Shown here: in pieces, positions 1 to 6,669 of the stretch
Layout: every line of letters starts with the position of its first letter
How positions within the stretch are numbered: the stretch's first letter is position 1
DNA from: Pseudomonadota bacterium
GTDB lineage: Bacteria > Pseudomonadota > Alphaproteobacteria > Acetobacterales > Acetobacteraceae
Length of the DNA stretch: 6,669 bases
Assembly (NCBI GenBank): GCA_021828605.1
Contig: JAJZEG010000239.1
Coordinates: 1-6,669 of the forward strand
Reading direction: 5' to 3'
Made by a program: the position numbers and the translations under genes
The notes under the pieces: model-generated
What the model was told of the DNA's origin: nothing
Databases searched by the model: none
What the model saw: only the letters and a program-made list of their open reading frames with translations

Positions 1-1098
1 TCTTTTCGCATCGCGCAGCAACCGACCGGTCGCATAATCATTCACATAGCCATTGCCGCCCAAACACTGAATCGCCTCCAGCGCCATCCAGGTCGCGCGT
101 TCCGCCGCATAGAGAATCGCCCCGGCGGCATCCTTGCGCGTGGTTTTGCCCTGATCGCAGGATTTCGCCACCGCATAAACATAGGCCCGGCTCGCACTCA
201 GCGTCACATACATATCCGCCAATTTGCCCTGAATCAGCTGAAATTCGCCAATTTTCTGCCCGAACTGCTCGCGCTCATGCACATAGGGAATAACAATATC
301 CATCGCCGCTTGCATCAGTCCCAACGGCCCGCCGGACAGCACCGCGCGCTCATAATCGAGCCCGCTCATCAACACATTCACCCCGCGCCCCAGCCCGCCC
401 AAAATATTCTGCTCGGGCACCACGCAATCCTCAAACACCAATTCGCCGGTATTCGATCCGCGCATCCCCAATTTATCGAGCTTCTGCGCACAGGAAAATC
501 CGGGAAAATCCCGCTCGACAATAAAAGCGGTCATCCCGCGCGGCCCCGCCGCCGGATCGGTCTTGGCATAAACCACCAGCGTATGAGCATCCGGCCCATT
601 GGTGATCCACATTTTAGTGCCGTTCAACACATATTGGTTGCCGCGTTTCTCCGCGCGCAGCCGCATCGACACCACATCCGAGCCCGCATTCGGCTCACTC
701 ATCGCCAGCGCCCCAATCGCGCTGCCATCCAGCAAACCCGGCAAATATTTCTGCCGCTGCGCCTCGGTCCCGTTCAAATTGATCTGATTGACGCATAAAT
801 TCGAATGCGCCCCATAGGATAATCCCACCGACGCCGAGGCCCGGGAAATCTCCTCCATTGCCACGGTATGCGCCAAATACCCCATCCCCGCGCCGCCATG
901 CTCCTCGGAAACGGTAATGCCGAGCAAACCCATATCCCCGAATTTGCGCCATAAATCGGCCGGGAAATCATTGTCCCGATCAATCGCCGCCGCGCGCGGC
1001 GCAATCTCATCGGCGGCAAACCGGCGCACCTGCTCACGCAGAGCATCGATCTCCGGGCCCAAATCAAAATCGAGCATCGAGTGACTATTGGCGAGCAT
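1..1098 (-). CDS. ivd: Isovaleryl-CoA dehydrogenase (3' end cut by window edge)
   Basis: FAD-dependent acyl-CoA dehydrogenase, predicted to oxidise isovaleryl-CoA to 3-methylcrotonyl-CoA in leucine breakdown in the cytoplasm and to pass electrons to ETF. The frame is open for 366 codons to base 1. The family is about 390 residues, so roughly the last 20-25 lie outside. Visible: the acyl-CoA dehydrogenase signature [10 protein letters not shown] (around residues 132-141), the FAD-contacting WITNG (164-168), [17 protein letters not shown] (244-260), [10 protein letters not shown], and GGNGYVNDY with RLLRDAK at the visible end. E250 in DYER matches the catalytic Glu254 of human IVD, which separates IVD from relatives whose base sits near the C-terminus. 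ATG 1098 is chosen because GGAG lies 6 bases upstream; in-frame ATGs at 1110 and 1077 are alternatives. It overlaps the upstream membrane-protein gene by 14 bases, so translation is probably coupled. Another branched or short-chain acyl-CoA dehydrogenase is possible but less likely. Confidence 0.95.
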   Translation of the reverse strand, partial: MLANSHSMLDFDLGPEIDALREQVRRFAADEIAPRAAAIDRDNDFPADLWRKFGDMGLLGITVSEEHGGAGMGYLAHTVAMEEISRASASVGLSYGAHSNLCVNQINLNGTEAQRQKYLPGLLDGSAIGALAMSEPNAGSDVVSMRLRAEKRGNQYVLNGTKMWITNGPDAHTLVVYAKTDPAAGPRGMTAFIVERDFPGFSCAQKLDKLGMRGSNTGELVFEDCVVPEQNILGGLGRGVNVLMSGLDYERAVLSGGPLGLMQAAMDIVIPYVHEREQFGQKIGEFQLIQGKLADMYVTLSASRAYVYAVAKSCDQGKTTRKDAAGAILYAAERATWMALEAIQCLGGNGYVNDYATGRLLRDAKR

Positions 1099-1495
1099 TT
1101 TTGTCTCCATTGGCGTCTTTGGCCAAATAATAGCGCGGGCTGCGCGCGTCGAGCCACCCCCACAAGCCCAGGGCTGCCCCGATAATTCCCTCGGTGCCAT
1201 TATAATTGATCACCGCGACAATTCCGAGCGCGAGCGCCGCCGCGCCCAAAGCCCGACGCGCAAAGGCCAAAGCCAGCATCCCCAGCAGCAACGCGCCGAG
1301 CCCGAACAACCGCTCAAACTGTGCCCACAGCACCGCATGGCGCGGGACGCACACCCATGGCGCATGCGGATTTGCGCAGAGCGCCACATAGGCCCGCGGC
1401 ACAATCGTCAGGTCGCGAAACAGCCAGGCCGCGATGCTGACCACCAGCACCCCTATTATCCACGCCAAATCGCTTCGATTGAACGCCAATTTCAT
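1085..1495 (-). CDS. Small multi-pass membrane protein of unknown function
   Basis: I do not recognise this 136-residue protein. Hydrophobic stretches suggest about four membrane segments, near residues 10-26, 64-79, 82-97 and 103-115. K2 and R7 before the first segment and the basic tail ([12 protein letters not shown]) fit both ends being cytoplasmic. The long first loop (about 27-62) would then be periplasmic; it holds C40 and C49, which could form a disulfide. The segment after TM3 carries NYNGTEG. ATG 1495 gives the full first membrane segment; the upstream AGG and GGGGCG are only a weak ribosome binding site. The TAG stop (1087-1085) lies 14 bases inside the dehydrogenase gene, so the two are almost certainly co-transcribed. 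Membrane topology and coupling make it more credible than an opposite-strand shadow, and the overlapping plus-strand frame shows no recognisable family. Role unknown; a link to the dehydrogenase is inferred only from position. Confidence 0.75.
   Translation of the reverse strand: MKLAFNRSDLAWIIGVLVVSIAAWLFRDLTIVPRAYVALCANPHAPWVCVPRHAVLWAQFERLFGLGALLLGMLALAFARRALGAAALALGIVAVINYNGTEGIIGAALGLWGWLDARSPRYYLAKDANGDKNARQ
1105..1108 (-). promoter_or_regulatory. Shine-Dalgarno of the isovaleryl-CoA dehydrogenase gene
   Basis: On the minus strand GGAG is followed by ACAAAA and then ATG (1098-1096), an ideal 6-base spacer. It lies inside the last codons of the upstream membrane-protein gene. It supports the 1098 start over the in-frame ATG at 1110, whose own second codon is made of this GGAG, and over ATG 1077, which has no purine-rich stretch before it. 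Confidence 0.7.
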
Positions 1496-1560
1496 CGCCC
1501 CGACCTTGCCCTTCGAGCGCCCGCCCCGTAATGGTGCATCGCGAAAACGCCTTTTTTCAT
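1492..1560 (-). CDS. Possible 22-codon upstream ORF (leader peptide)
   Basis: A short minus-strand frame begins ATG AAA AAA GGC ([10 protein letters not shown]) and ends in an arginine-rich tail (ARRARSGR). Its TGA (1494-1492) overlaps the ATG (1495-1493) of the membrane-protein gene as ATGA, the usual geometry of stop-start coupling. GGA lies 7 bases before its ATG, a weak ribosome binding site. If real it could help recruit ribosomes to a gene whose own Shine-Dalgarno is poor. The same frame stays open far upstream through antisense glyQ, so the open frame itself is no evidence, and the candidate promoter here would start transcription too late to include its ATG. Speculative. Confidence 0.2.
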   Translation of the reverse strand: MKKGVFAMHHYGAGARRARSGR

Positions 1561-1596
1561 GTCAAAATCCAGCAACACGGTATCAAGCACGCGCGC
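1496..1596. promoter_or_regulatory. Divergent control region between the leftward and rightward units
   Basis: This 101-base gap separates the start of the membrane-protein gene from the preferred start of glyQ and must carry, or lie close to, the promoters of both units. Its middle (about 1541-1575) is clearly more AT-rich than the flanking genes, with an AAAA run and a six-T run. For the glyQ direction I can offer only a poor pair: TTGCCC (1506-1511), a 17-base spacer and TAATGG (1529-1534), giving a start near 1541. I see no T-box, riboswitch or convincing inverted-repeat operator. Confidence 0.45.
1537..1565 (-). promoter_or_regulatory. Candidate promoter for the membrane protein-ivd unit
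   Basis: On the minus strand a perfect -35 hexamer TTGACA (1565-1560) is followed by a 17-base spacer containing an A-run and then GCGATG (1542-1537), a poor match to the -10 consensus. Transcription would start near 1530, leaving a leader of about 35 bases before ATG 1495. The position in the divergent region is right and alphaproteobacterial promoters often have weak -10 elements, but one hexamer match alone is modest evidence. Confidence 0.3.
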
Positions 1597-2547
1597 ATGG
1601 CCGACACAATCGATACGCAAAACCCATCGGTCCCGAAACTCCAGTCGCTGAGCTTCCAGGACATGATCCTCACCTTGCATCGCTTCTGGGCGCAACAGGG
1701 CTGCGCGATCCTGCAACCTTATGACATGGAAATGGGTGCGGGTACCTTCCACCCCGCCACCACCTTGCGCGCTTTGGGCCCCAAACCCTGGTCTTGCGCC
1801 TATGTCCAGCCCAGCCGCCGCCCTGCCGATGGTCGCTACGGCGAAAACCCCAATCGCCTGCAACATTATTATCAATATCAGGTGATTATCAAACCCTCGC
1901 CCGCCAATGCGCAGGATCTGCTGCTGGAAAGCTACCGCGCCATCGGCCTTGATCCGCGCCATCATGATTTCCGCTTTGTCGAGGATGATTGGGAAAGCCC
2001 GACGCTCGGCGCCTGGGGCCTGGGCTGGGAAGTCTGGTGCGATGGCATGGAAGTCGGCCAATTCACCTATTTCCAGCAGGTCGGCGGCATCGCGGTCGAT
2101 CTGCCGAGCTTCGAGATGACCTACGGGCTGGAACGGCTGGCGATGTATGTGCAAGGCGTCGAAAACGTCTATGCGCTGCGCTTCAACAATCCCAGCGTCG
2201 GCCCGGCCCAAACCTTTGGCCCAGCCCTGACCTACGGCGATGTATTTTTGCGCGCCGAGCAGGAATATTCCGCGCATAATTTCCAATTCGCCGACACCGC
2301 GATGCTCATTCGCCATTTCAGCGACGCCGAGCAGGAATGCGCAGCCCTGGTCCGCCATCATCTGGCCCTGCCCGCCTATGATTATTGCATCAAAGCCAGC
2401 CATTTATTCAATCTGCTCGATGCGCGCGGGGTGATCTCGGTCGCCGAACGCGCCAGCTATATTGGCCGCGTTCGCGCCCTCGCCCGCGCCTGCGCGGAAG
2501 CCTGGGTCGGCGGTGAGCAAAATCCTGGTGCGCCCGATCATGGCTGA
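1597..2547 (+). CDS. glyQ: Glycyl-tRNA synthetase alpha subunit
   Basis: Class II aminoacyl-tRNA synthetase catalytic subunit. With GlyS it forms the alpha2beta2 enzyme that activates glycine with ATP and charges tRNA-Gly, releasing AMP and PPi in the cytoplasm. The 316 residues are close to the usual 290-315. Visible: [21 protein letters not shown] near the N-terminus, the ATP-binding motif 2 region [16 protein letters not shown] (72-87), [21 protein letters not shown] (127-147, written here as one block), FTYFQQVGG, and motif 3 [10 protein letters not shown] (175-184). Between VENVYALRF and TYGDVF there is a loop about seven residues longer than in E. coli. ATG 1597 starts close to where homologues begin; an in-frame ATG at 1531 would add 22 residues (starting [10 protein letters not shown]) that I do not expect in the family. 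Neither start has a clear Shine-Dalgarno. The stop overlaps the glyS start by 8 bases, favouring balanced subunit synthesis. Confidence 0.96.
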   Translation: MADTIDTQNPSVPKLQSLSFQDMILTLHRFWAQQGCAILQPYDMEMGAGTFHPATTLRALGPKPWSCAYVQPSRRPADGRYGENPNRLQHYYQYQVIIKPSPANAQDLLLESYRAIGLDPRHHDFRFVEDDWESPTLGAWGLGWEVWCDGMEVGQFTYFQQVGGIAVDLPSFEMTYGLERLAMYVQGVENVYALRFNNPSVGPAQTFGPALTYGDVFLRAEQEYSAHNFQFADTAMLIRHFSDAEQECAALVRHHLALPAYDYCIKASHLFNLLDARGVISVAERASYIGRVRALARACAEAWVGGEQNPGAPDHG

Positions 2548-4534
2548 ATTTTTTCTGGAACTCTTCTCCGAGGAAATCCCCGCTTGGATGCAGGCCAACG
2601 CGGCTGCCGAGTTGCAAAACCGGCTGTTAACCCAACTCGCCGCCCTGCATCCGCACAACACCCGGATCTGGCACGGGCCCCGGCGCCTCGCTTTCGCAGC
2701 CCACATTGACGCCGCCACCGCCCCGCAAACCGAGGATAGTCGCGGCCCAAGGCTGAGCGCGCCGGATGCCGCGCTCGATGGATTTTTGCGCAAAAACAAC
2801 GCTACCCGCGCCGATTTGATCGCCGAGGGCGAATTTCATTATCTGCGCCGCGCCATCGCCCCGGTCGACGCCGCAACCCTGATCGCCAGCGGCAGCTTCG
2901 CCGCCAGCCTCGCCAGCCTGCCTTGGCCGAAATCGATGCGCTGGGGCGGCAGCGGCGCCTTCACCTGGGTCCGCCCGCTGCGCCGGATCACCTGCTTGCT
3001 CGATGGCGCCATCGTGCCAATCAGCCTCGGCCCGGTCACCGCGTCCGATCACAGCGAAGCGCATCGCTTCATGGCGCCCGGAGCGTTTCGCGTCACCAGC
3101 GCTGCCCAATGGGCCGCGCATCTGGCGCAGAATTTCGTGGTGGCCGATGCCGCCGAGCGCCGCGCCTTGATCGAATCCGGCCTCACCAACGCCACCGCCG
3201 CCCGTGGCCTGCATGTCGTGCCCGACGCTGACTTGCTGGACGAGGTCACCGGCTTGGTCGACTATCCCGTCATCCTGATCGGCAGCATCGAACCCCAGCA
3301 CATGAAGCTGCCGCCCGAGGTGCGGGAACTCTCGATGAAAGTGAACCAGCGTTATTTCGCCACGCGCGATCTGAACGGCACGCCCGCGCCGTTTTTCGCG
3401 TTCGTCGCCAACATCGAAGCCGATGATGGCGGAGCGGCGATCATCGCGGGCAATGAGCGGGTGCTGCGCGCCCGCCTCGCCGATGCCGAACATTTCTGGA
3501 CCCAGGATCGGCTGCGCCCGCTCGATGATTATCTGCCCCGCTTGGACCGGGTCGTCTTTCACGCCAAGCTCGGCAGCCAATCCGCCCGCGCTGCACGCAT
3601 CGCCACCCAAGCTGGCGCCATCGCCGAAGCCCTCGGCGCCGACCCCGCCACGATGGCGCAGGCGGTTCGCGCCGGACAGCTGTGCAAGGCCGATCTGGTC
3701 ACCGGCATGGTCGGCGAATTTCCTGAATTGCAAGGCATCATGGGCGGCTATTACGCCGATGATGCCGCCATCGGTGCGGCGATAACCAGCCACTACCAAC
3801 CCAAAGGCCCGACCGACGCGGTCCCGCGCGGCCTGCTCCCCTGCGCGCTGGCGCTGGCCGATAAAATCGACACGCTCCGCTCCTTTTTCAGCATCGGTGA
3901 AATCCCGACCGGCTCGGGCGATCCGTTTGCGCTCCGCCGTGCCGCCCTCGGGATAATCAGAATTATTCTCGAAAATTCCCTCCGCTTACCGCTCCGCGCG
4001 CTGATCGCTGACGAGGCGGTGTTTGATTTCATTATCGAGCGGTTGCGGGTAAAATTGCGCGCCGAAGGCAAATCCGCCGATTTGGTTAACGCCATTCTGG
4101 CCGCCGCCCCTGATGATGATCTGACCCGGATCCAGCAGCGCACCGACGCGCTCAGCGCGTTCCTCGCCTCCGATGATGGTACAACCCTGATCGGCGCCTA
4201 CCGGCGGGGTGCAAATATTCTGCGCATCGAGAACGCGAAGGACGGCCCGCATCGTGGCCCGGTCGATCCCAGCCTGTTGGCCGATCCCAGCGAGCGCGAC
4301 CTTGATGTCCATCTGGCTAACAGTGATTTAATGATCAGCGATGCCTGGCCTGCTGAGCGTTATACGGCTGCGATGATTGGCCTCGCCAATTTGCGCGAGC
4401 CGATTGATCGATTTTTCGACCAGGTCACGGTCAATGATCACGATGATTCTGTTCGCCGCAATCGTCTGCGGCTGCTTGCCCGTTTGCGCGACGTGATGCA
4501 CCGCGTCGCCGATTTCTCGAAACTCGGAGGATGA
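2540..4534 (+). CDS. glyS: Glycyl-tRNA synthetase beta subunit
   Basis: The beta subunit binds tRNA-Gly and is required, with GlyQ, for charging. At 664 residues it is near the family's usual 680-700. Family blocks in order: [15 protein letters not shown] (4-18), [29 protein letters not shown] (235-243), MKVNQRYF (266-273), [17 protein letters not shown] (from about 304), [25 protein letters not shown] (383-399) leading to MGGYYA, then the C-terminal anticodon-binding region ending [14 protein letters not shown] and [16 protein letters not shown] 2540 is chosen because homologues begin MAE(L/F)xLELxSEEIP; GTG 2513 or ATG 2462 in the same frame would add 9 or 26 residues of glyQ-overlapping sequence with no family look. 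No strong ribosome binding site precedes it, consistent with coupling to glyQ through the ATGGCTGA overlap. The last codons (GGA GGA) double as the Shine-Dalgarno of ppdK. Confidence 0.96.
   Translation: MAEFFLELFSEEIPAWMQANAAAELQNRLLTQLAALHPHNTRIWHGPRRLAFAAHIDAATAPQTEDSRGPRLSAPDAALDGFLRKNNATRADLIAEGEFHYLRRAIAPVDAATLIASGSFAASLASLPWPKSMRWGGSGAFTWVRPLRRITCLLDGAIVPISLGPVTASDHSEAHRFMAPGAFRVTSAAQWAAHLAQNFVVADAAERRALIESGLTNATAARGLHVVPDADLLDEVTGLVDYPVILIGSIEPQHMKLPPEVRELSMKVNQRYFATRDLNGTPAPFFAFVANIEADDGGAAIIAGNERVLRARLADAEHFWTQDRLRPLDDYLPRLDRVVFHAKLGSQSARAARIATQAGAIAEALGADPATMAQAVRAGQLCKADLVTGMVGEFPELQGIMGGYYADDAAIGAAITSHYQPKGPTDAVPRGLLPCALALADKIDTLRSFFSIGEIPTGSGDPFALRRAALGIIRIILENSLRLPLRALIADEAVFDFIIERLRVKLRAEGKSADLVNAILAAAPDDDLTRIQQRTDALSAFLASDDGTTLIGAYRRGANILRIENAKDGPHRGPVDPSLLADPSERDLDVHLANSDLMISDAWPAERYTAAMIGLANLREPIDRFFDQVTVNDHDDSVRRNRLRLLARLRDVMHRVADFSKLGG
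4526..4530 (+). promoter_or_regulatory. Shine-Dalgarno of ppdK inside the glyS end
   Basis: A full GGAGG sits in the last two glycine codons of glyS, 11 bases before ATG 4542. The spacer is a little long, but the ATG immediately after GGAGG (4531) is too close and opens a frame that stops after four codons. It shows that ppdK has its own strong initiation signal, unlike glyQ and glyS. Confidence 0.65.
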
Positions 4535-4541
4535 GTTTGCC

Positions 4542-6669
4542 ATGAGCCAGTATGTTTATCGTTTCGGTTCCGGCGCCAGCGAAGGCCGTGCCGCGCTGCG
4601 CAATCTGCTCGGTGGCAAAGGCGCCAACCTCGCCGAAATGGCCAGTATCGGACTGCCGGTGCCGCCCGGTTTCACCATCACCACCGAGGTCTGCACCGCC
4701 TATTACGATAACGGCCAGCGTTACCCCGAAACCCTGCACGCCGAAGCCGCCGCCGCCCTCGCCGCCATCGAGGCGACAACCGGGCGCAAATTCGGCGATA
4801 AGCACAAGCCGTTGTTGGTCTCGGTGCGCTCAGGGGCCCGGGTCTCGATGCCGGGAATGATGGATACCGTGCTTAATCTCGGCCTCAACGACGCCACCGT
4901 CGAAGGCCTCGCCGAAGGGGCGGGTGATGCCCGCTTCGCCTGGGACTCCTATCGCCGCTTTATTCAAATGTATGGCTCAGTGGTGCTCGATGTCCCGCAT
5001 CACCGCTTTGAAGACATTATCGAGCATGTCAAACAGGATAAAGCGGTCTCCGAGGATACCCAGCTCACCGCCCAGGATTGGCACCGGGTGGTCGAAAGCT
5101 ACAAGGATGTGGTACAGGCCGAAACCGGCAAACCCTTCCCGCAAGACCCGCATGACCAGCTCTGGGGCGCGATCGGTGCTGTGTTCGGCTCCTGGATGAA
5201 CCAGCGCGCGGTTACCTATCGCCGCCTGCACGACATCCCCGCCGATTGGGGCACAGCGGTCAATGTGCAGGCTATGGTGTTCGGCAATATGGGCAATGAT
5301 TGCGGCACTGGCGTCTGCTTTACCCGCGATCCCTCAACCGGCCTTAATGCGTTTTACGGCGAATATTTGCTGAATGCTCAAGGCGAGGATGTGGTCGCGG
5401 GCATCCGCACCCCGCTGCCGCTGTCGGAAACCTACGCAAAACCCGGCGAAACCAGCCTCGAACGCGCCATGCCCGAGGCCTATGCCGAATTGGTGCGAGT
5501 GCGCGATGTGCTCGAAGGCCATTATCGCGACATGCAGGATATCGAGTTCACCATCGAACGCGGCAAACTTTACATGTTGCAAACTCGCAACGGTAAACGC
5601 ACCGCGACCGCAGGCGTGCGCATGGCGGTAGAAATGGCGCAAGCGGGCCTGATCGATGAACGCGAAGCGGTGCGCCGGATTAACCCGCATTCGCTCGACC
5701 AACTCCTCCACCCGACGCTCGATCCCAAAGCACCTCGGCAAAAACTCTCCAGCGGCCTGCCCGCCTCGCCGGGTGCCGCGAGCGGCATTGTGGTGTTTTC
5801 CGCCGATGAAGCGGAAATGCGCGCGCAAAAAGGCGAATCCGTCATTCTGGTGCGCATCGAAACCAGCCCCGAGGATATTCATGGCATGCACGCCGCACGG
5901 GGGATTTTGACCACGCGTGGCGGCATGACCAGCCACGCCGCCGTGGTCGCGCGCGGCATGGGTCGCCCTTGTGTCGCAGGCGCGGGCGGTTTGCATGTTG
6001 ATTACGCCGCCAAATTCGTCGCGGCGGGCGGCGTGCGGGTGCAAGCGGGTGAAATCCTCACCATCGATGGCAGCACCGGCGATATTTTCGCGGGCGCCGT
6101 ACCGATGATCGAGCCTGCTTTGTCCGGCGAGTTCGGCATTTTGATGGGCTGGGCTGACAAGTTCCGCCGCCTGCGGGTGCGCGCTAACGCTGAAACCCCG
6201 CTTGATGCCGAAACCGCGCGTAAATTCGGCGCCGAGGGGATTGGCCTGTCGCGCACCGAGCATATGTTTTTCGACCCCGAACGGATCGGCCTGGTGCGGC
6301 AAATGATCATGGCGGGCGATGAGCGCGGCCGCCGCTCAGCGCTCGCCCGGCTGCTGCCGTTCCAACGCCAGGATTTCACCGATTTATTCCGCATCATGGC
6401 CGGTCTGCCGGTCACGATAAGGCTGCTCGACCCACCCTTGCACGAGTTCCTGCCGCACGGTGAAGCCGAGCTCGCCGAAATCGCCAGCGCCCTCGGCATG
6501 ACCAGCGCCGCCATCCATCAGCGCGCCGCCGAGCTCGCCGAAACCAACCCGATGCTCGGCCATCGCGGCTGCCGCCTCGGCATTTCCTTCCCGGAAATCT
6601 ATGAAATGCAGGCGCGCGCCATTTTCGAGGCCGCCCTTGATATCCAAGCCGAAACCGGCGCGGCGCCGG
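4542..6669 (+). CDS. ppdK: Pyruvate, phosphate dikinase (3' end cut by window edge)
   Basis: PPDK interconverts pyruvate + ATP + Pi with PEP + AMP + PPi in the cytoplasm, at the pyruvate/PEP node of gluconeogenesis. 709 codons are visible of a family length near 880-900. The N-terminal ATP-grasp part (about 1-350) shows GGKGANLAEM with K26, VSVRSGARVSMPGMMDT with R96, and DIEFTIERGKLYMLQTRNGK with E335 and Q347, matching K22, R92, E323 and Q335 of the Clostridium symbiosum enzyme. The swivelling phosphohistidine domain carries TTRGGMTSHAAVVARGMG with catalytic H465 (H455 in C. symbiosum). T463, two residues before it, matches the regulatory threonine of plant PPDK. The PEP/pyruvate barrel begins with LSRTEHMFFDPERI (R571) and IRLLDPPLHEFLP (R627), equivalents of R561 and R617. 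The rest of the barrel, including the catalytic cysteine, is off-window. It lies 7 bases after glyS, so probably in the same transcript. PEP synthase is excluded by the R-T-E-H-M-F and SVRSG contexts. Confidence 0.97.
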   Translation, partial: MSQYVYRFGSGASEGRAALRNLLGGKGANLAEMASIGLPVPPGFTITTEVCTAYYDNGQRYPETLHAEAAAALAAIEATTGRKFGDKHKPLLVSVRSGARVSMPGMMDTVLNLGLNDATVEGLAEGAGDARFAWDSYRRFIQMYGSVVLDVPHHRFEDIIEHVKQDKAVSEDTQLTAQDWHRVVESYKDVVQAETGKPFPQDPHDQLWGAIGAVFGSWMNQRAVTYRRLHDIPADWGTAVNVQAMVFGNMGNDCGTGVCFTRDPSTGLNAFYGEYLLNAQGEDVVAGIRTPLPLSETYAKPGETSLERAMPEAYAELVRVRDVLEGHYRDMQDIEFTIERGKLYMLQTRNGKRTATAGVRMAVEMAQAGLIDEREAVRRINPHSLDQLLHPTLDPKAPRQKLSSGLPASPGAASGIVVFSADEAEMRAQKGESVILVRIETSPEDIHGMHAARGILTTRGGMTSHAAVVARGMGRPCVAGAGGLHVDYAAKFVAAGGVRVQAGEILTIDGSTGDIFAGAVPMIEPALSGEFGILMGWADKFRRLRVRANAETPLDAETARKFGAEGIGLSRTEHMFFDPERIGLVRQMIMAGDERGRRSALARLLPFQRQDFTDLFRIMAGLPVTIRLLDPPLHEFLPHGEAELAEIASALGMTSAAIHQRAAELAETNPMLGHRGCRLGISFPEIYEMQARAIFEAALDIQAETGAAP

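Noticed and set aside
277..798. 173-codon plus-strand frame opposite the dehydrogenase
   Set aside because: It is the shadow of the acyl-CoA dehydrogenase, whose minus-strand translation carries all the family motifs; the plus-strand product is His/Pro/Arg-rich without a domain.
1088..1531. 147-codon plus-strand frame opposite the membrane-protein gene
   Set aside because: Its product is Arg/Gln/Pro-rich and featureless, while the minus-strand reading gives clear membrane segments and a gene-like overlap with the dehydrogenase.
1533..1557. Possible hairpin plus T-run (GGTG...CGCC then TTTTTT) upstream of glyQ as terminator or attenuator
   Set aside because: The stem is only four pairs including one G-U, with an 11-base loop; a three-pair GCG/CGC alternative is no better. 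Too weak to call.
1492..2403. 303-codon open frame antisense to glyQ
   Set aside because: It mirrors glyQ codons in a GC-rich gene, its protein shows no family or coherent hydrophobic or motif pattern, and glyQ is unambiguous on the other strand. Only the last 22 codons, which leave glyQ, were considered separately.
2462..2539. Earlier in-frame starts for glyS (ATG 2462, GTG 2513)
   Set aside because: They would add residues overlapping the glyQ C-terminus with no similarity to GlyS N-termini and no ribosome binding site; homologues begin at the equivalent of ATG 2540.
2627..3799. 390-codon open frame antisense to glyS
   Set aside because: A long antisense frame is expected from strong GC bias at third positions; the translation is low-complexity Gly/Ala/Asp-rich with no recognisable domain.
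5334..6302. 322-codon open frame antisense to ppdK
   Set aside because: Same GC-bias artefact; it lies wholly across the conserved phosphohistidine domain of PPDK.
6465..6543. 16-base direct repeat GCCGAGCTCGCCGAAA (6465-6480 and 6528-6543)
   Set aside because: Both copies are in frame in ppdK, 63 bases apart, and encode AELAE in alanine/glutamate-rich helices; a codon-bias coincidence rather than a mobile or regulatory repeat.

Overview
The window reads as an ordinary, densely packed stretch of core chromosome from a GC-rich alphaproteobacterium. The GlyQ protein has alphaproteobacterial-style blocks ([17 protein letters not shown], then [16 protein letters not shown]), glycyl-tRNA synthetase is the two-subunit bacterial type, and it is followed directly by pyruvate, phosphate dikinase. 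This gene order is, from memory, common in Alphaproteobacteria. Acetobacteraceae or another Rhodospirillales lineage is a guess the sequence alone cannot settle. I see no mobile element, CRISPR array, phage gene, RNA gene or integration scar.

Layout: two units diverge from a short control region at about 1496-1596. Leftward on the minus strand come a 136-residue multi-pass membrane protein of unknown function (1495-1085) and then an isovaleryl-CoA dehydrogenase (from 1098, running off the left edge after 366 residues). These two overlap by 14 bases, and the second gene has its own good Shine-Dalgarno. Rightward on the plus strand come glyQ (1597-2547), glyS (2540-4534, overlapping glyQ by 8 bases) and ppdK (4542 onward, 709 residues before the right edge), spaced like one operon.

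Function: the leftward unit feeds leucine catabolism, with isovaleryl-CoA oxidised to 3-methylcrotonyl-CoA and electrons passed to ETF. The rightward unit makes the alpha2beta2 glycyl-tRNA synthetase and PPDK, which interconverts pyruvate + ATP + Pi and PEP + AMP + PPi. All the catalytic residues I could place inside the window are present in the dehydrogenase and PPDK, and the class II motifs are intact in GlyQ, so none of the enzymes looks decayed.

The only parts that invite a second look are the unknown membrane protein and its tight coupling to the dehydrogenase, the crowded divergent start region (a possible 22-codon upstream ORF and a candidate promoter that exclude each other, and a glyQ start with no clear ribosome binding site), and the pairing of two AMP/PPi-linked enzymes in one operon. 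I found no convincing undescribed system here.
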